DNA of 64,000 bases, from the NCBI RefSeq assembly GCF_047675955.1, contig NC_132914.1, positions 41,379,521 to 41,443,520 of the forward strand, read 5' to 3'. The stretch comes from Chlorocebus sabaeus. Its lineage: Eukaryota; Chordata; Mammalia; Primates; Cercopithecidae. The position numbers were made by a program, and so were the translations under genes. The notes beneath the pieces are model-generated. The model had not been told where the DNA came from, made no database searches, and saw only the letters and a program-made list of their open reading frames with translations. Of the stretch, positions 31,673 to 43,010 are shown in pieces (position 1 is the first letter of the stretch; the number at the start of each line of letters is the position of its first letter).

Positions 31673-31978
31673 ATTTTTCTTTCTTTTTTGAGAGACGGAG
31701 CCTTGCTGTGTTTCCCTGGCTGGAGTGCAGTGGCATGTTATCGGCTCACTGTAGCCTCTGCATTCTGGGTTCAAGCGATTCTCCTGCCTCAGCCTCCTGG
31801 ATAGGTGGGACCACAGACGTGTTCCGCTATGCCCAGCTGATTTTTGTATTTTTTTTTGCAGAGGTGAGGTTTCACCATGTTGGCCAGGCTGGTTTCAAAC
31901 TCCTGACCTCAAGTGATCCACTGCGGCTTCTGCCTCCCAAAATGCTGGGATTACAGGCGTGAGCCATTGTGCCTGGTC
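31673..31978 (-). mobile_element. Alu, antisense, tandem with the previous
   Basis: Full-length antisense Alu with more substitutions ('CATGTTATCGGCTCACTG', 'ATAGGTGGGACCACAGACG'). Head-to-tail with the copy at 31378. Confidence 0.93.
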
Positions 31979-32075
31979 TTTGCCTTCATTTTCTTTGTCC
32001 ATGCTTTTTCTCTCATGACCCTTGTCTAATTCCCATGGCATCGGCTGTCAAGTCTATGAATGCGACTAATGTACC

Positions 32076-32098
32076 GCACACACACGCACACGCGTATA

Positions 32099-32132
<34 letters not shown>
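32076..32132 (+). repeat. CA microsatellite
   Basis: Imperfect (CA)n with CG variants, then about 15 perfect CA units from 32102. Located inside the L2. Confidence 0.97.
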
Positions 32133-32133
<1 letters not shown>

Positions 32134-32390
32134 CGATTTCCTTCATAGTTTTAGCTTCTCTCCTAATTTCTGCTCTTTACTTATTGGCATCTGAAACTTA
32201 ACAGCTCAAAACAGAATTCCTTATCGTTCCCTCCAGATGAGTTTGTAGATTTTGGATGATGTTTGAAGTACTTCTTCACTCTTAATCCTGTCAATCTGAG
32301 TTCTTATGACTTTATTTCCTGTTAATGGTGTAATTTTTCTCTTAGAAATCTAACTAGACATCTTAATGCCCTTTTAGGTATTTAAGTGTC

Positions 32391-33756
32391 AAGCTGGACT
32401 TTCAAGATATTTTGTGATTAATATATATTATGATTAACATATTAATGAATAATATATTAATAATTAATAAATAATACATTTCAGAATATATTGTGATTAA
32501 TAATGATTAATAACAGACCCTTTCTATTAAGAATAGATTAATAATAGACCCTGCTTGAACCTCACATTTCTAGACCTATTCTACATCTGGCTGTGGGATG
32601 GGAGGCTGTTATCATCTCATCTGTAATCCACTTTAGATATCCACGATACAGGAAAAAAGTGCCTTCAGTGTTCCAGGAGTGAGTTAATCTCATTGACCTA
32701 TTATAGTGTCACCTACACAGTTTCCCATGGCTGAGAGCACCATGTGATATCGGTGTTAAATAACTTACTTCACAATGTCCAACAGAGTAGTTAGTTGTAC
32801 TGTAATAGGGTGCTTCTCTTACATAACACTTTTCTTGAAATTCAATTCCTGAACTGATTCATTAGCATTTGCAACAGAACCGGAGAGTCTAAGAAGATCT
32901 ACTGACAGTGGGATTGGCTCTGAGACAAGAGTGGCCTCATAAGTTGTTGAAAAGTAACTGATCTGACAGACTTGAGAACTTCCAGATTCTTCAGCTAAGA
33001 AAGACAGCAGTCATTTTCTAGTTGGGATGGAGCAGCAGTCTGTCAGTGGATTTCTATCGAGTGTTATAGGCAGATAACCAAACATTATGGCAAGATCAAA
33101 AAGATCTTGAGAATGCAACCCCTGCCCTTGCACAAGAACCTTTCATACTGCTGACAATTCAATACAAGTCCTAATCTAACCACATGAAATTAGCTGTTTT
33201 CTATAGATTCATATTGCTTGAAGTCTGGTTCTAAATATGTTTAAATATGAAACTCAAAATATTTTTCTTAGCTCCAGTTGAAAGTAGCCTGTTAGCAATG
33301 AACTTTGTAAAATAATGAAAGTTGGATTATCTAGGGCTCCTTTTACTGAAAATCTTTACTGATGAGTACTGTTTATAAACCACAGTGACACTTTATGTTG
33401 ATAATTTGTAAAAGATTCTGAACTTTCTTCATTGTTAAAAATATAAACTATTTTTAGTATATGGTGGGGGCTTTATTGTATGTACAGTGTAAAACATTGG
33501 TAGTTCATATATACATTTTTAAGTAGCAATAATAACCAGCCTCCTATCATGATCATTCTGAATAAACAGTAATTTACCATATTGTGAATTCTGCATATCG
33601 GAGTCCTGGAGAATTGTGCTTTGTTTCCTTAGTAAGCCACTTCAATTAACAGATTGTTGGAAATTCATTTCAGGTGTATTTCCCTAAATTTTCATTCTTT
33701 TTTCAAATGAGAATGTACATAAGTCACTAACTTTTAGCAACTATGAAACGACTACC
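32391..33756. other. Unique sequence with a TAAT-rich patch
   Basis: 32405-32530 is a run of TATTAAT and ATTAATAA words. The remainder (32570-33750) holds no repeat or gene I recognise. Confidence 0.5.
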
Positions 33757-34060
33757 ATTTCTTTAGCACCTGCCTAATACCCACCACAGTGCAAGGTACT
33801 TTACATACATTCTCTTTAATTGTCGTCTTTTGAATTGGCAGGATCTTTAGTCCTAAGTGGTGTATTAGAAAGAAAATGAGCTTTGGAAGCAGACAGATCT
33901 GGACTTGCCACTACCTAGATATATGACCTTGTGCAAACTGCTTTTCTTCTCTCTGAAGAGGTTTATAATAAAGGTTTATATATACTCATTTTATTCTCAT
34001 ATATGTATTACTCTAAAGTGGGTCAAAATTGGTAAGCACTCAGTGAGTGTTCACATCATC
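33757..34060. mobile_element. Two MIR pieces in opposite orientation
   Basis: 33757-33826 is antisense MIR ('TTTAGCACCTGCCTAATACC', 'GGTACTTTACATACATTCTC'). 33860-34056 is sense MIR ('GAGCTTTGGAAGCAGACAG', 'TGACCTTGTGCAAACTGC', 'AAGCACTCAGTGAGTG'). Confidence 0.6.
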
Positions 34061-34505
34061 CATGATCATTTCCTGCTAATGGTTTATAATTGAAGGTGGT
34101 TTATAACTGAGGGTAAGTTTTAAAGTTTGGAACCCACTCACAACTATTTTCTCAGCTTATTCTCAAATCTGATCCTCCAAACCGCAGTAAAAATCTACTA
34201 GTGGGATTAGACCGACGGAGTTTGCTGCAACATATTGTATTTAAATAGGGTACTTGCATATAGGGGTTTTTGTTTTATTTGCTTGCTAACTTTTTCCTTA
34301 ACATCGCTTTAGAGATCTGCTGGGACAGTGTTCTGAGGATGGGGACAGTCATTACAGAGAGGTAGTTTAGGAAGTTACAACAGTGACCACAGCTCTTTGG
34401 AAAATTACCCATTAATTTTTTAAGGAATTAAAAAGAGAAATCAATTAGATTTTTCTTTATTATACCTGAAGAAACCCTCATACCCTTAAATTGTTTTTCA
34501 TTTTT
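34061..34505. other. Non-repeat sequence
   Basis: No recognised element or exon. Confidence 0.45.
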
Positions 34506-34785
34506 GGCCAAGCACGGGGACTCACACCTGTAATCCCAGCATTTTGGGAGGTTGAGGTGGGCGGATCACAAGGTCAGGAGTTGGAAATCAGCCTGGCCAA
34601 TGTGGTGAAACCCTGTCTTTACTAAAAATACAAAAATTAGCTGGGTGTGGTTGCATGTGCGTGTAATCCCAGCTACTCAGGAGGCTGAGGAAAGAGAATC
34701 ACTTGAACCCAGGAGGCGGAGGTTGCAGTGAGCTGAGATTGCGCTTCTGCACTCCAGTCTGGGTGACAGAACAAGACTCTTGTCT

Positions 34786-34833
<48 letters not shown>
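34506..34833 (+). mobile_element. AluS with very long A-tail
   Basis: Full-length Alu whose tail is an uninterrupted run of 47 A (34787-34833). Confidence 0.95.
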
Positions 34834-34837
<4 letters not shown>

Positions 34838-34935
34838 TACATTCTCTACAATTCTTTCTTTTTGGGGGAGGGGTTACTTAAAGAGCAATGCATACTTAGT
34901 ATAGAACATTTGGAAACTGCAGAACAGAAAGAGAC

Positions 34936-34993
34936 AGGGGGGGAGAGAGAGAGAGAGAGGGGGGAAGAAAGAAAAGAAGAGGAAGAGGAAGAA
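34936..34993 (+). repeat. 58-nt polypurine tract with mirror repeat
   Basis: Only A and G: G7, alternating AG, G6, then AAG and GGAA words. 34938-34964 reads the same in both directions on one strand (mirror symmetry), the arrangement that can form triplex H-DNA. Confidence 0.93.
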
Positions 34994-35423
34994 CCATGAA
35001 AAAAGAAAAGAAAATTAAAATCACCTACTATTTGAAGACTGTTGACTAACCAGAGCACAATTTTTTTTCTGGATTTCCCTGATTTCATTAAGTATTATAG
35101 CCCATCACATAGATAGATATACTGTAATTTATTGAATCAACCTTTATTGCTTGCTTACTTAGGTTGTTTCTATTTTTCTTTTGATATAAATGAAACATCT
35201 TTGTATATAAATCTTTGAATAAATGTCTAATTTTTTTTTTGGAAAGACTCCTAGAAAGATAATTATTGTGTCAAAATGAGTTGACTTTTAAGAAAGCTCT
35301 GGAAACAAATTGTGCAAAGGCTTTCTGAAAATAATGAAACAAGTTATGTTTCTGCTAGTAGCATATGAGAGTTATTTTTCTCCAAATGCTTTCTTTTTCA
35401 ACAATAGGTGATTCATTTGCCCT
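34994..35423 (-). mobile_element. Ancient LINE remnant, antisense (from about 35125)
   Basis: 'TTACTTAGGTTGTTTCTATT', 'AAACATCTTTGTATATAAATC' and 'GACTCCTAGAAAG' resemble an old LINE 3' region read antisense. Family not resolved. 34994-35124 is unassigned. Confidence 0.45.
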
Positions 35424-35743
35424 GTTTTTTCTTTGTTTGTTTGTTTTTTTGTTTTGTTTTTGAGATGGAGTCTTGCTCTATTGCCCAGGCTGGAGTGCAG
35501 TAGCATAATCTCAGCTCACTGCAACCTCCGCCTCCTGGGTTCAAGCCATTCTCCTGCCTCAGCCTCCTGAGTAGCTGGGATTACAGGTGTGTGCCACCAC
35601 ACCTGGCTCATTTTTGTATTTTTAGTAGAGATGGGGTTTTACCATGTTAGTCAGGCTGGTCTTGAACTTCTGACCTCAAGTGATCCACCTGTCTTGGCCT
35701 CCCAAATTGCTGGGATTACAGGTGTGAGCCATCGTGCCTGACT
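35424..35743 (-). mobile_element. AluS, antisense
   Basis: Full-length antisense Alu with a 'GTTTGTTTGTTTTTTTG' tail. Confidence 0.94.
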
Positions 35744-37946
35744 GGTGCTATTTAACTTATTTATGTGTGTCATTTTCCTCACCAAGAAAATTATAAAGTG
35801 AAACTGATAGTGTATAAAATTGAGCAGAGCATCACAGTGCTACTAACCAACTTTTTAGAAGGATTATGAAGAATAGATGAAGCACCTAAAGGCATTTTTA
35901 AGATCTCTGTTTCAAAAAGAAAAGTAAAATATACATATTCCATGAAAGTGTATATCTGTTTGCCTAACATTTTTTTTTCAAGAGCCTAGGAGAGAATGGG
36001 GTTTAGTATTCAGTAAATATTGTACTATTTCTTATAACAGTATACAAAATTTATATATTTTGTGGTCTATTCTACAGTGATAATGGTGGCATATTACATA
36101 GAGAAAATGATAATATTAACATTTTATGGATTTGGGAAGACATTTGCTTATTCAACCTACATAAATTTTATAAGTTTATAAATCTGTGAAAATACTATTT
36201 GATCAATTGTGCATTCTGTTGGTGAATTTACAACTGGTTGTCTTATGTTGTAAGGCGGAGTCAGACCTGACAGTGTTAACTGGAACAGAAGTGATCTAGG
36301 GGACCTAGAAGTTGGAACTAGACATGCCCTTGAGTGAGGGAGGCTGGAGATGGGTTGGGACCAGGGCATAACTGTAGACACTGGGGGAAAGATTATTTCA
36401 GGAAGGTACTTTATGGTATCCAGAGAGTTGACATAATGGTTTTATCAGAATAAAGGCCCAGGCACAGAAGGAAATGAGCAAGAGACCCAGTTACCACATC
36501 AAGAGGATCAGTTGGGACTTGGTTTCAGGAAAACAAGACAGAAGCCTGTTGTTAGAACTTTGCCAAAGAGTCAGTTTTCAGAAGTGAACTAATAGCAAGG
36601 TTGACTTGATATCTAGAGCTCTACGTTGAGCTAAAGTTCCCTTCTCATGAGGATGCTATTGGTCCAAAGCCTGAGATAAGAATGAACATCCAGGAGAGCT
36701 TAAGTGGCTTCCACTGTGGGGAGAGAAGGGATAGGGGTAGGAGGGTATTGGAACCAGACAGACCACGGTAGTATCACCCAAAGGTGACTATTAATGTTTT
36801 AGAAGTAAGAGGAATACATAATGACCCAGAGGAGCTAGTCCTAGATTCAGTGCTATTTAACCCTTCCATTAAATGGATAGATTAGAGAACAAGCCATTAG
36901 TTACTCAAATGACATCAAGTAAAAATAGTTACTTGCATATTAGTAAATAAGATAAGATTTCAGCATAAACTTAAAAAAAACTGGATAACTGATTAAAACC
37001 CAAGAGCAGCTTAACAAGGACAAAAGCACAGCAGTACCTTTAAATAGAAAAGTAAATGCTACAAGTAAATTATTTTTCCTAAAATTATAGACTAAAACAT
37101 GGAAGACCTTTATTTTCTGGTTGACCTTTTCTGGAAAATTCATGAGGTATTGATGGAATTTTTAAGCTGTGACATTAGTAACTTTACTCTTGCCAGTTTT
37201 AAAGTTTTCTGAAATTTACTTGATTTTCTAGAGTCCAGTTATGCTTAGAAAAAGAATAAAATTTTATCAGACCTCTCGGTGCTACATGATATATACTTTT
37301 CAGGAGTATTGTATATATTTTTTGGGTACAAGCTAAGAAAAGTGGATACCATGAAATTATGAAAAGTATAATCTGATTTTTCTAGTGCTGGGTGGGAAAA
37401 GGTCACTAAGCACTACTATTTACTGCTCCTGCTGGTGTTTCAATAAAAACTTTTCTAAGAAATCGAGTGTTGAGTATATAAAATCAATTGAGTCCAAGAG
37501 GGACTTACTGAATATAGAATAAAGAAAAATACAGATTAAAGGACAATATTAGAATGAGTCATCTCACATAAAAAATGGGATATCAGTGCAGCAGAAAATT
37601 TTGTTAGAATGATTTTTATGTGTTGCATTAATTTACTTTCAATTTCATTTAAAACTGGTTAGAATATTTGAAAAATACCTACTGAAGTTGGCAGCTTTCT
37701 TTTTAGATAAAGATAAGATGAAGAGGCAGGTGATAAGGGAGCGTTTATAGCCTAAGATGTGGGTTTAGGGTAACTCTGACATTAAAGAAAATGTTACAGT
37801 GTTTGATATATCTGCACTTTACAAAAGAGTTTCTGCTAGTGAGCTCTTTCTCTTGGAGATTATTCAACCCAAGGAACACTTTATCTCGCAGCGCAACTCA
37901 GCCTGGGCCATTTATATGCCTACCCATGGTTATCTGGTTATCTGAC
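35744..37946. other. Repeat-poor sequence, about 2.2 kb
   Basis: I recognise no Alu, LINE, MIR or LTR. 36240-36870 is moderately GC-richer but shows no exon structure. Short open frames (36157-36381 -, 36940-37143 -) are not convincing. Confidence 0.45.
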
Positions 37947-38044
37947 CTCTTGGAACAAGAATCCTGTCCTTTCTAATTTTCCTACCACCAAGAGTGGCTG
38001 AGCAAGTGTTTAACCCTGCCTCAATGACTCCTTTATGTACTCAA
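37947..38044 (+). repeat. Direct repeat copy A (about 98 bp)
   Basis: 'GAATCCTGTCCTTTCTAATT', 'CTACCACCAAGAGTGGCTGA', 'TGACTCCTTTATGTACTCA'. Partner at 38656-38752 in the same orientation. Confidence 0.88.
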
Positions 38045-38363
38045 ATGCCATCATTTTGATGGCTTAACTTTTTCTTCCACAAAAAGAAACAAAGCCCAAT
38101 TCTTTAACTTTCATCACTATCATATTTAATGATCATGCATTCACAGAGTATTGTGTTATAAGTGAATGCCTGGTCATTTTGCCAGATGGTATCATTTAAG
38201 AAAAGAAGTATTTTGATTTTTCTAAGATCAGTTTGCATGAGCAACTTGACATGTTCACAAATTAAAAAGAATGATATCTTAATTTCCTCAAAATCATACA
38301 ATAAAACAGATTCATTGAATAGTTCACAAGCAGAAAGTTTATTTCCTTAAAAACAACCTTTTA
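38045..38363. other. Spacer
   Basis: AT-rich. No recognised element. Confidence 0.45.
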
Positions 38364-38518
38364 GGCCAGGCACAGTGGCTTATGCGTGTAATCCCAGAAC
38401 TTTGTAGGCTGATCGGGGAGGATCACTTTAGCCCAGGAGTTCAAGTCTACAGTGAGCTATGATGGCACCACAGCACTCCAGCCTAGGGGACAGAGCAAGA
38501 CCCTTTCTTTTAAAACAG
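38364..38518 (+). mobile_element. Monomeric Alu (FRAM-like or deleted AluJ)
   Basis: Starts 'GGCCAGGCACAGTGGCTTAT' and passes from 'GCCCAGGAGTTCAAG' straight to 'TCTACAGTGAGCTATG' and 'CACTCCAGCCTAGGGGACAG'. It is a single 155-bp arm with no linker. It may be a free right monomer or a product of recombination between the two arms of a dimer. Confidence 0.85.
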
Positions 38519-38655
38519 ACAAAATGATTCCTAATGATATTCGTGTTTTAAATTCTATTTAACTTTTAATATCCATTTACATTTTAATATCCCCAATCCT
38601 AGACCTTTCATCAGGCCCTTTCACAAAGCAGTCTTTCTCCTGAGGCCCCAGTCAG
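38519..38655. other. Spacer
   Basis: No recognised element. Confidence 0.45.
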
Positions 38656-38752
38656 CTCTTTTGGAAAAAGAATCCTGTCTTTTCTAATTTTTCTACCACC
38701 AAGAGTGGTTGAGCAAGTGCAGCCTGCCTCGGTGACTCCTTTATGCACTCAG
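38656..38752 (+). repeat. Direct repeat copy B (about 98 bp)
   Basis: 'GAATCCTGTCTTTTCTAATT', 'CTACCACCAAGAGTGGTTGA', 'TGACTCCTTTATGCACTCA'. About nine in ten positions match copy A, which lies about 709 bp upstream. Confidence 0.88.
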
Positions 38753-38987
38753 TAGCACTACATTGATCCGTTGATCGTTTATCACTCCCAGGTTGGTGCC
38801 TGGCTTCCGTTTCCCTGGTCCTAAACATTTACATCTGAAGAAGAGAAATCAGTTATAGAACTAATATTCTCTGTACCCAAGAAAACTTTTTTACATTGTT
38901 ATACCAAGCAGTTTAGTCCCTTGTTGTTCCAGTTTTTTCACTCCAAAATAGCAGTTTCATCGTTTGCTTGTCAAAAGATCTGTTTTT
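38753..38987. other. Spacer
   Basis: No recognised element. Confidence 0.45.
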
Positions 38988-39281
38988 GGCCATGCATGGT
39001 GGCTCACACCTGTAATCCCAGCACTTTGGGAGGCCAAGGCGGGTGGATCACCTGAGGTCGGGAGTTCGAGACCAGCCTAACCAACATGGAGAAACCCTGT
39101 CTCTACTGAAAATACAAAATTAGCTGGGTGGGGTGGTGCATGTCTGTAATTCCAGCTACTTGGGAGGCTGAGGCAAGAGAATCACTTGAACCCAGGAGGT
39201 GGAGGTTGCAGTGAGCCGAGATCATACCATTGCACTCCACCCTGGGCAACAAGAACAAAACTCTGTCTCAAAAAGAAAAAA
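38988..39281 (+). mobile_element. AluS
   Basis: Full-length Alu with the 'CCAACATGGAGAAACCC' variant. A short 'TGTTTTT' duplication flanks it. Confidence 0.94.
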
Positions 39282-40300
39282 TTGTTTTTGAGCATGTGTG
39301 TGCCTGTGTATGTCTCCCTTATCCTGAAGATTTCTAGTTCCCCTTAAGTTATGCAGAGAAAGCTTAGAAAGGGCAGCTGCAGTTGCAAGGCATCAGATGA
39401 GTTTCTTAGTACTCAATTTAGAATATTTGAGGATTTTTTTCTATTCATTCTCTTATTCCCAGTATGCACTCATCTGCATTTTCTAGGCACCGAATGCGAG
39501 GGGTGATGAACAATCTTGATGGGGAGTGGGGACCAGAAGATGGTCACCCTTCTTCTCCTGGCACACCCCATGACTCAAGACATTCTCCCTTTAGATTATA
39601 TTAACTTAATCAGTTAACTTAGACTTTACTTATTTATTTTTAAATATTTATTTATTTGTTTGCATTTTCACATAGACTTTTAAAACCATAATGGATAATA
39701 CCAGAAAGTTGTATTTCTGGGCTTTTTGATCTGCAGCTTGAGAGTGTTAGAAATAACCTAGAGTTCAGATTAGAGAAGGATGGAGACTATTTGCTCACTT
39801 AATTTAGGAAAGTGATTTAGGCTTGGAGCAAGAACTTCCTTTTCTATGAATTTCTGGATGTGGCATATCTTTATATTTTTAGAGAAGGGAGCAAACTCAG
39901 TCCTGAGTCTGATGACATCCTTATTTTCTGTTTCCTCCATGTTGTGATCCTGGGCTCCCAAATCCCCCAAATCTTTCTGTAGCTTTTGCTTAGATCACAT
40001 GAGTAAATATAGTTTAAAAGTATACTGTGTATGCTCTAAGAATTGTCAAGTACTTATTATCATTACTGTTTATTTGTATGTTTTGGTTATAATAATTCTG
40101 TTCATTTTAACCAAATATTTATACTAGCATGCTAAACATACATTGTATTTTGCCATCAATAATTTTCTACCCAAACATTATTTTCTCTATAACATACTTT
40201 TTAAACTCCTACTTTATTTTTTCTATTTTATTTTTATTAACACATTCATAGCTGTGCAATACATGTTAGATGAATTCAATTAAACAAAGATGGCAGAATG
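39282..40300. other. Unique sequence, no gene recognised
   Basis: Includes a TTTA-rich patch (39625-39660). The antisense open frame 39770-39970 (66 codons) has no recognised domain. Confidence 0.45.
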
Positions 40301-40637
40301 AGACCTAGTGCAATGGCTCATGGCTGTGATCCCAGCACTTTGGGAGGACAAGGTGGGTGGATCACTTGAGGTCTGGAGTTCGAGACCAGCCTGGCCAACA
40401 TGGTGAAACCTCATCTGTACTAAAAATACAAAAATTAGCCGGGCACGGTGCATGCCTGTAATCCCAGCAACTCAGAAGGCTGAGGCAGGAGGATCACTTG
40501 AACCTGGATGACAGAGGTTGCAGTGAGCCGAGATTTTACCACTGCCCTTCAGCCTGGGCAAGGAAGTGAGACGCTGTCTCAAAAAAAAAAAAAAACAAAA
40601 CACCCCCCCCCAAAATAAACAAACAAACAAAAAAAAC
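40301..40637 (+). mobile_element. AluS with C-run in the tail
   Basis: Full-length Alu. The tail holds A15, a run of C9 and CAAA units. ATGGCAGAATGA (40290-40301) and ATAGCAGAATGA (40638-40649) form the target duplication. Confidence 0.94.
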
Positions 40638-40649
40638 ATAGCAGAATGA

Positions 40650-40765
40650 AAGCTCCATGTGGGCAGGGATTTTTCTCTGTTTTGTTAACTCCTATATCCT
40701 TGGCACTTTTAAGAGTGCCTGGTACACACTACACACTGAATAAATATGTGTTTAATGAATGAAAA
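40650..40765 (+). mobile_element. L2 3' end
   Basis: 'AGCTCCATGTGGGCAGGGAT', 'GAGTGCCTGGTACACAC' and 'GAATAAATATGTGTTTAATG' are the usual L2 3' ending. Confidence 0.75.
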
Positions 40766-41154
40766 AAATAGAAATATGTCTCTTTTTCACCTTGGTTAAT
40801 ATAATCCTTAAAGTATGGATGTTTTTATTGTTGCTTTTCCATGTGATTTTCAATTAATATATGTGTAACCTTTAATGCATGTACTCCAAGAAAAATAGTC
40901 CCATTAAGTTATAGTTATATTCATTTTATCCAAAAATAAACGACACAATTTAGGCATCTTCCTGTTGTATCTGTCTGCCATGTTTTTGCATGACTTTAAA
41001 AACTGGAGTCCTCCTCCAAGGAAGGCTTGTCATTATTGAGATTATTCATGAAAGGTATCCTAGGCTTTGAAACATCCCAAAGGAAAAATTCAAAAAAATG
41101 TTTTGAGCATCTGGAACTGTTTTGAGAAGTGAAATACTTTATGAGCCTCAAGGC
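40766..41154. other. Non-repeat sequence
   Basis: No recognised element or exon. Confidence 0.45.
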
Positions 41155-41343
41155 AGTGATTCTTAACTTCGTGAGGGCCACCAATCCTTTTGAGAATTTG
41201 ATACCTGTTGAACATATGGCCCTGCCAGATGCACATACCAACATGTAAACACACTGCATTTATTTAAGGGATTTGTAGGCTTCTGGAAGCTCATTCATGG
41301 ACTGTCTATGGGTCCTTGGACTCCTGGTAGAAAGCCTGGCTTT
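41155..41343 (+). mobile_element. Probable hAT-type MITE
   Basis: Begins CAGTGATTCTTAAC and ends with a diverged inverted counterpart. 'CCTTTTGAGAATTTGATACC' and 'AGATGCACATACC' are phrases of an old non-autonomous hAT family. No 8-bp duplication can be shown at the ends. Confidence 0.5.
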
Positions 41344-42103
41344 AAAGGCATACCTACCAAGCTCTAAATCGTTGAATATAGCTGCTGAATCTGCTTCATT
41401 CTTCACCCTAGGAAAGTGCCTCATATTTAATAAACATTGCTTGAAGCAGTGTTTAGTAACAAAAAAGTCATTGTTTTATAATCATATTTTGAACTTCTTA
41501 CTGTCTACATATTCATATGGATTAATGAAGTTTGTATTAGGCATCTGTCCTGTCATGTTATGGGATAAAAGATCCTATTTACCTGAAGGAAAGGGAACTA
41601 ACAGGGACTGTTTTTGCCTCATAGAGGGCTGGGGCTATCTGAGTGACCTCTCAGAGAATCTGGGGACAGAGAGAGGAGAAGCAGACCATGTCCAACTGAC
41701 ATTCTATTTAAATCTAACATCCAATTGTTCTCTGAGTTTATGAGTCATTCCTGTTTTTCTCACTGCGTGACAGTTGCTTTTACAGTATGCATTATATTAT
41801 CTCTAGAAAATCAATCCAAATTGGATTTACCCAAGGCACAGAATCACACAACATGATTTAATAAAAGAGTAAAGGAAAATTTTGGCATCTTATAATTATT
41901 CACTTTGTTAACTTTCATCATGGCAGAATATAAGATATGTTTTATTTTTAAAGTTATGTTTACAGAAACATAATTTATGTTTACAAAGAATAGAAGTATT
42001 ACACATGACCAAATATTAATTATATCTTGTCAAGTAGGACAACAGTTCTCATGGGCTTTTCCATTTATATTGATGTATTTTAATTGGTTTAGTTCTCTCT
42101 CTC
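41344..42103. other. Unique sequence with the window's longest open frame
   Basis: A 148-codon plus-strand frame (41297-41743) starts inside the MITE. It is Leu- and Ser-rich with no recognised domain and no conserved motif. I treat it as chance, since its start and first codons derive from transposon sequence. Confidence 0.45.
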
Positions 42104-42400
42104 TTTTTTTTTTTTTTTTGAGACAGAGCCTTGCTCTGTCGCCCAGGCTGGAGTGCAGTGGCGCAATCTCGGCTCACTGCAAGCTCCACCTCCTGGGTTC
42201 ACGCCATTCTCCTGCCTCAGCCTTCCGTGAAGCTGGGACTACAGGTGCCCGCCACCACACCTGGCTAATTTTTTGTATTTTTAGTAGAGACGGGGTTTCA
42301 CCGTGTTAGCCAGGATGGTCTTGATCTCCTGACCTCGTGATCCACCCGGCTCGGCCTCCCAAAGTGCTGGGATTACAGGCGTGAGCCACTGCACCCGGTC
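42104..42400 (-). mobile_element. AluY, antisense
   Basis: Full length with AluY phrases ('CTGCAAGCTCCACCTCC', 'CCGTGTTAGCCAGGATGGTC'). 'TTTAGTTCTCT' flanks both sides. Confidence 0.94.
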
Positions 42401-42864
42401 CGATTTAGTTCTCTTATATGTTTTTGGGATATTAGGTGTAAATAAATGCCCAGATGTGAAAGATACAAATGCTTTATCCTTTCCATATTTCCTCTGGTGC
42501 ATCTGAGGGTAGACAAAGTATCACAGGAGAAGTCTTTGGCTAACTCTAGTCAATTAAATGGAAACCATGATCCTACAACCCCATGTATACCAATGCATGG
42601 GAGAGTCGGGGGACATGCAGTGGGTTCAGGAGGGGATGTGCTTGAAGGCTTTGTACTAGGAATATTCATCTATGGGGAAAAACTTGAGTTACTAAACTTT
42701 CTCTGTTTCTGCTTTGACTTTGCTTCTCTTCCTTCTGTTACTGCTTACTTCCTTTCTCAGAGCTGCAGGTCTCCTAAGAAACTTAGCTCTAATGAACCCA
42801 CTCCTCAGTCTTCCCCTAGATTGTGATCACATTTCGTTCTTTTTTATCCCTGAGCTAAGTCTGA
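42401..42864. other. Non-repeat sequence
   Basis: Overlapping open frames at 42446-42826 and 42714-43085 (+) in different frames, without recognised domains. No splice context supports them. Confidence 0.4.
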
Positions 42865-43010
42865 TCTGGCAATTGAATGAGCTAATTCATTTAGCAAATA
42901 TTCATGGTGCTCCTTCAGTGTCCCAAACACCGAGCTGCGAATTCAGTGGAGAACAAGGCAGACACAGGCCCTGCAAATGGAGCTTTCAGCCTCCAGTTGA
43001 ATGCATGATA
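42865..43010 (-). mobile_element. L2 3' end, antisense
   Basis: 'TTCATTTAGCAAATATTCAT', 'CAGTGGAGAACAAGGCAGAC', 'CCCTGCAAATGGAGCTTTC' match an antisense L2 3' end. Confidence 0.7.

Larger units (their letters stand above)
31230..32390 (+). mobile_element. L2 fossil broken by two Alus and a CA repeat
   Basis: Weak L2 match before the Alus. After them, 'TCCCATGGCATCGGC' and then, past the microsatellite, 'CATCTGAAACTTAACAGC', 'CAAAACAGAATTCCTTATCG' correspond to the L2 reverse-transcriptase region. No frame remains. Confidence 0.6.

Noticed and set aside
39770..39970. 66-codon antisense frame with plausible amino-acid composition
   Set aside because: No homology recognised, no Kozak or splice support, and similar to chance frames around it.
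41297..41743. 148-codon open frame, the longest in the window
   Set aside because: It begins inside a transposon relic, has no recognised domain, signal or motif, and no splice or promoter context. A frame of this length by chance is plausible in 64 kb over six frames.
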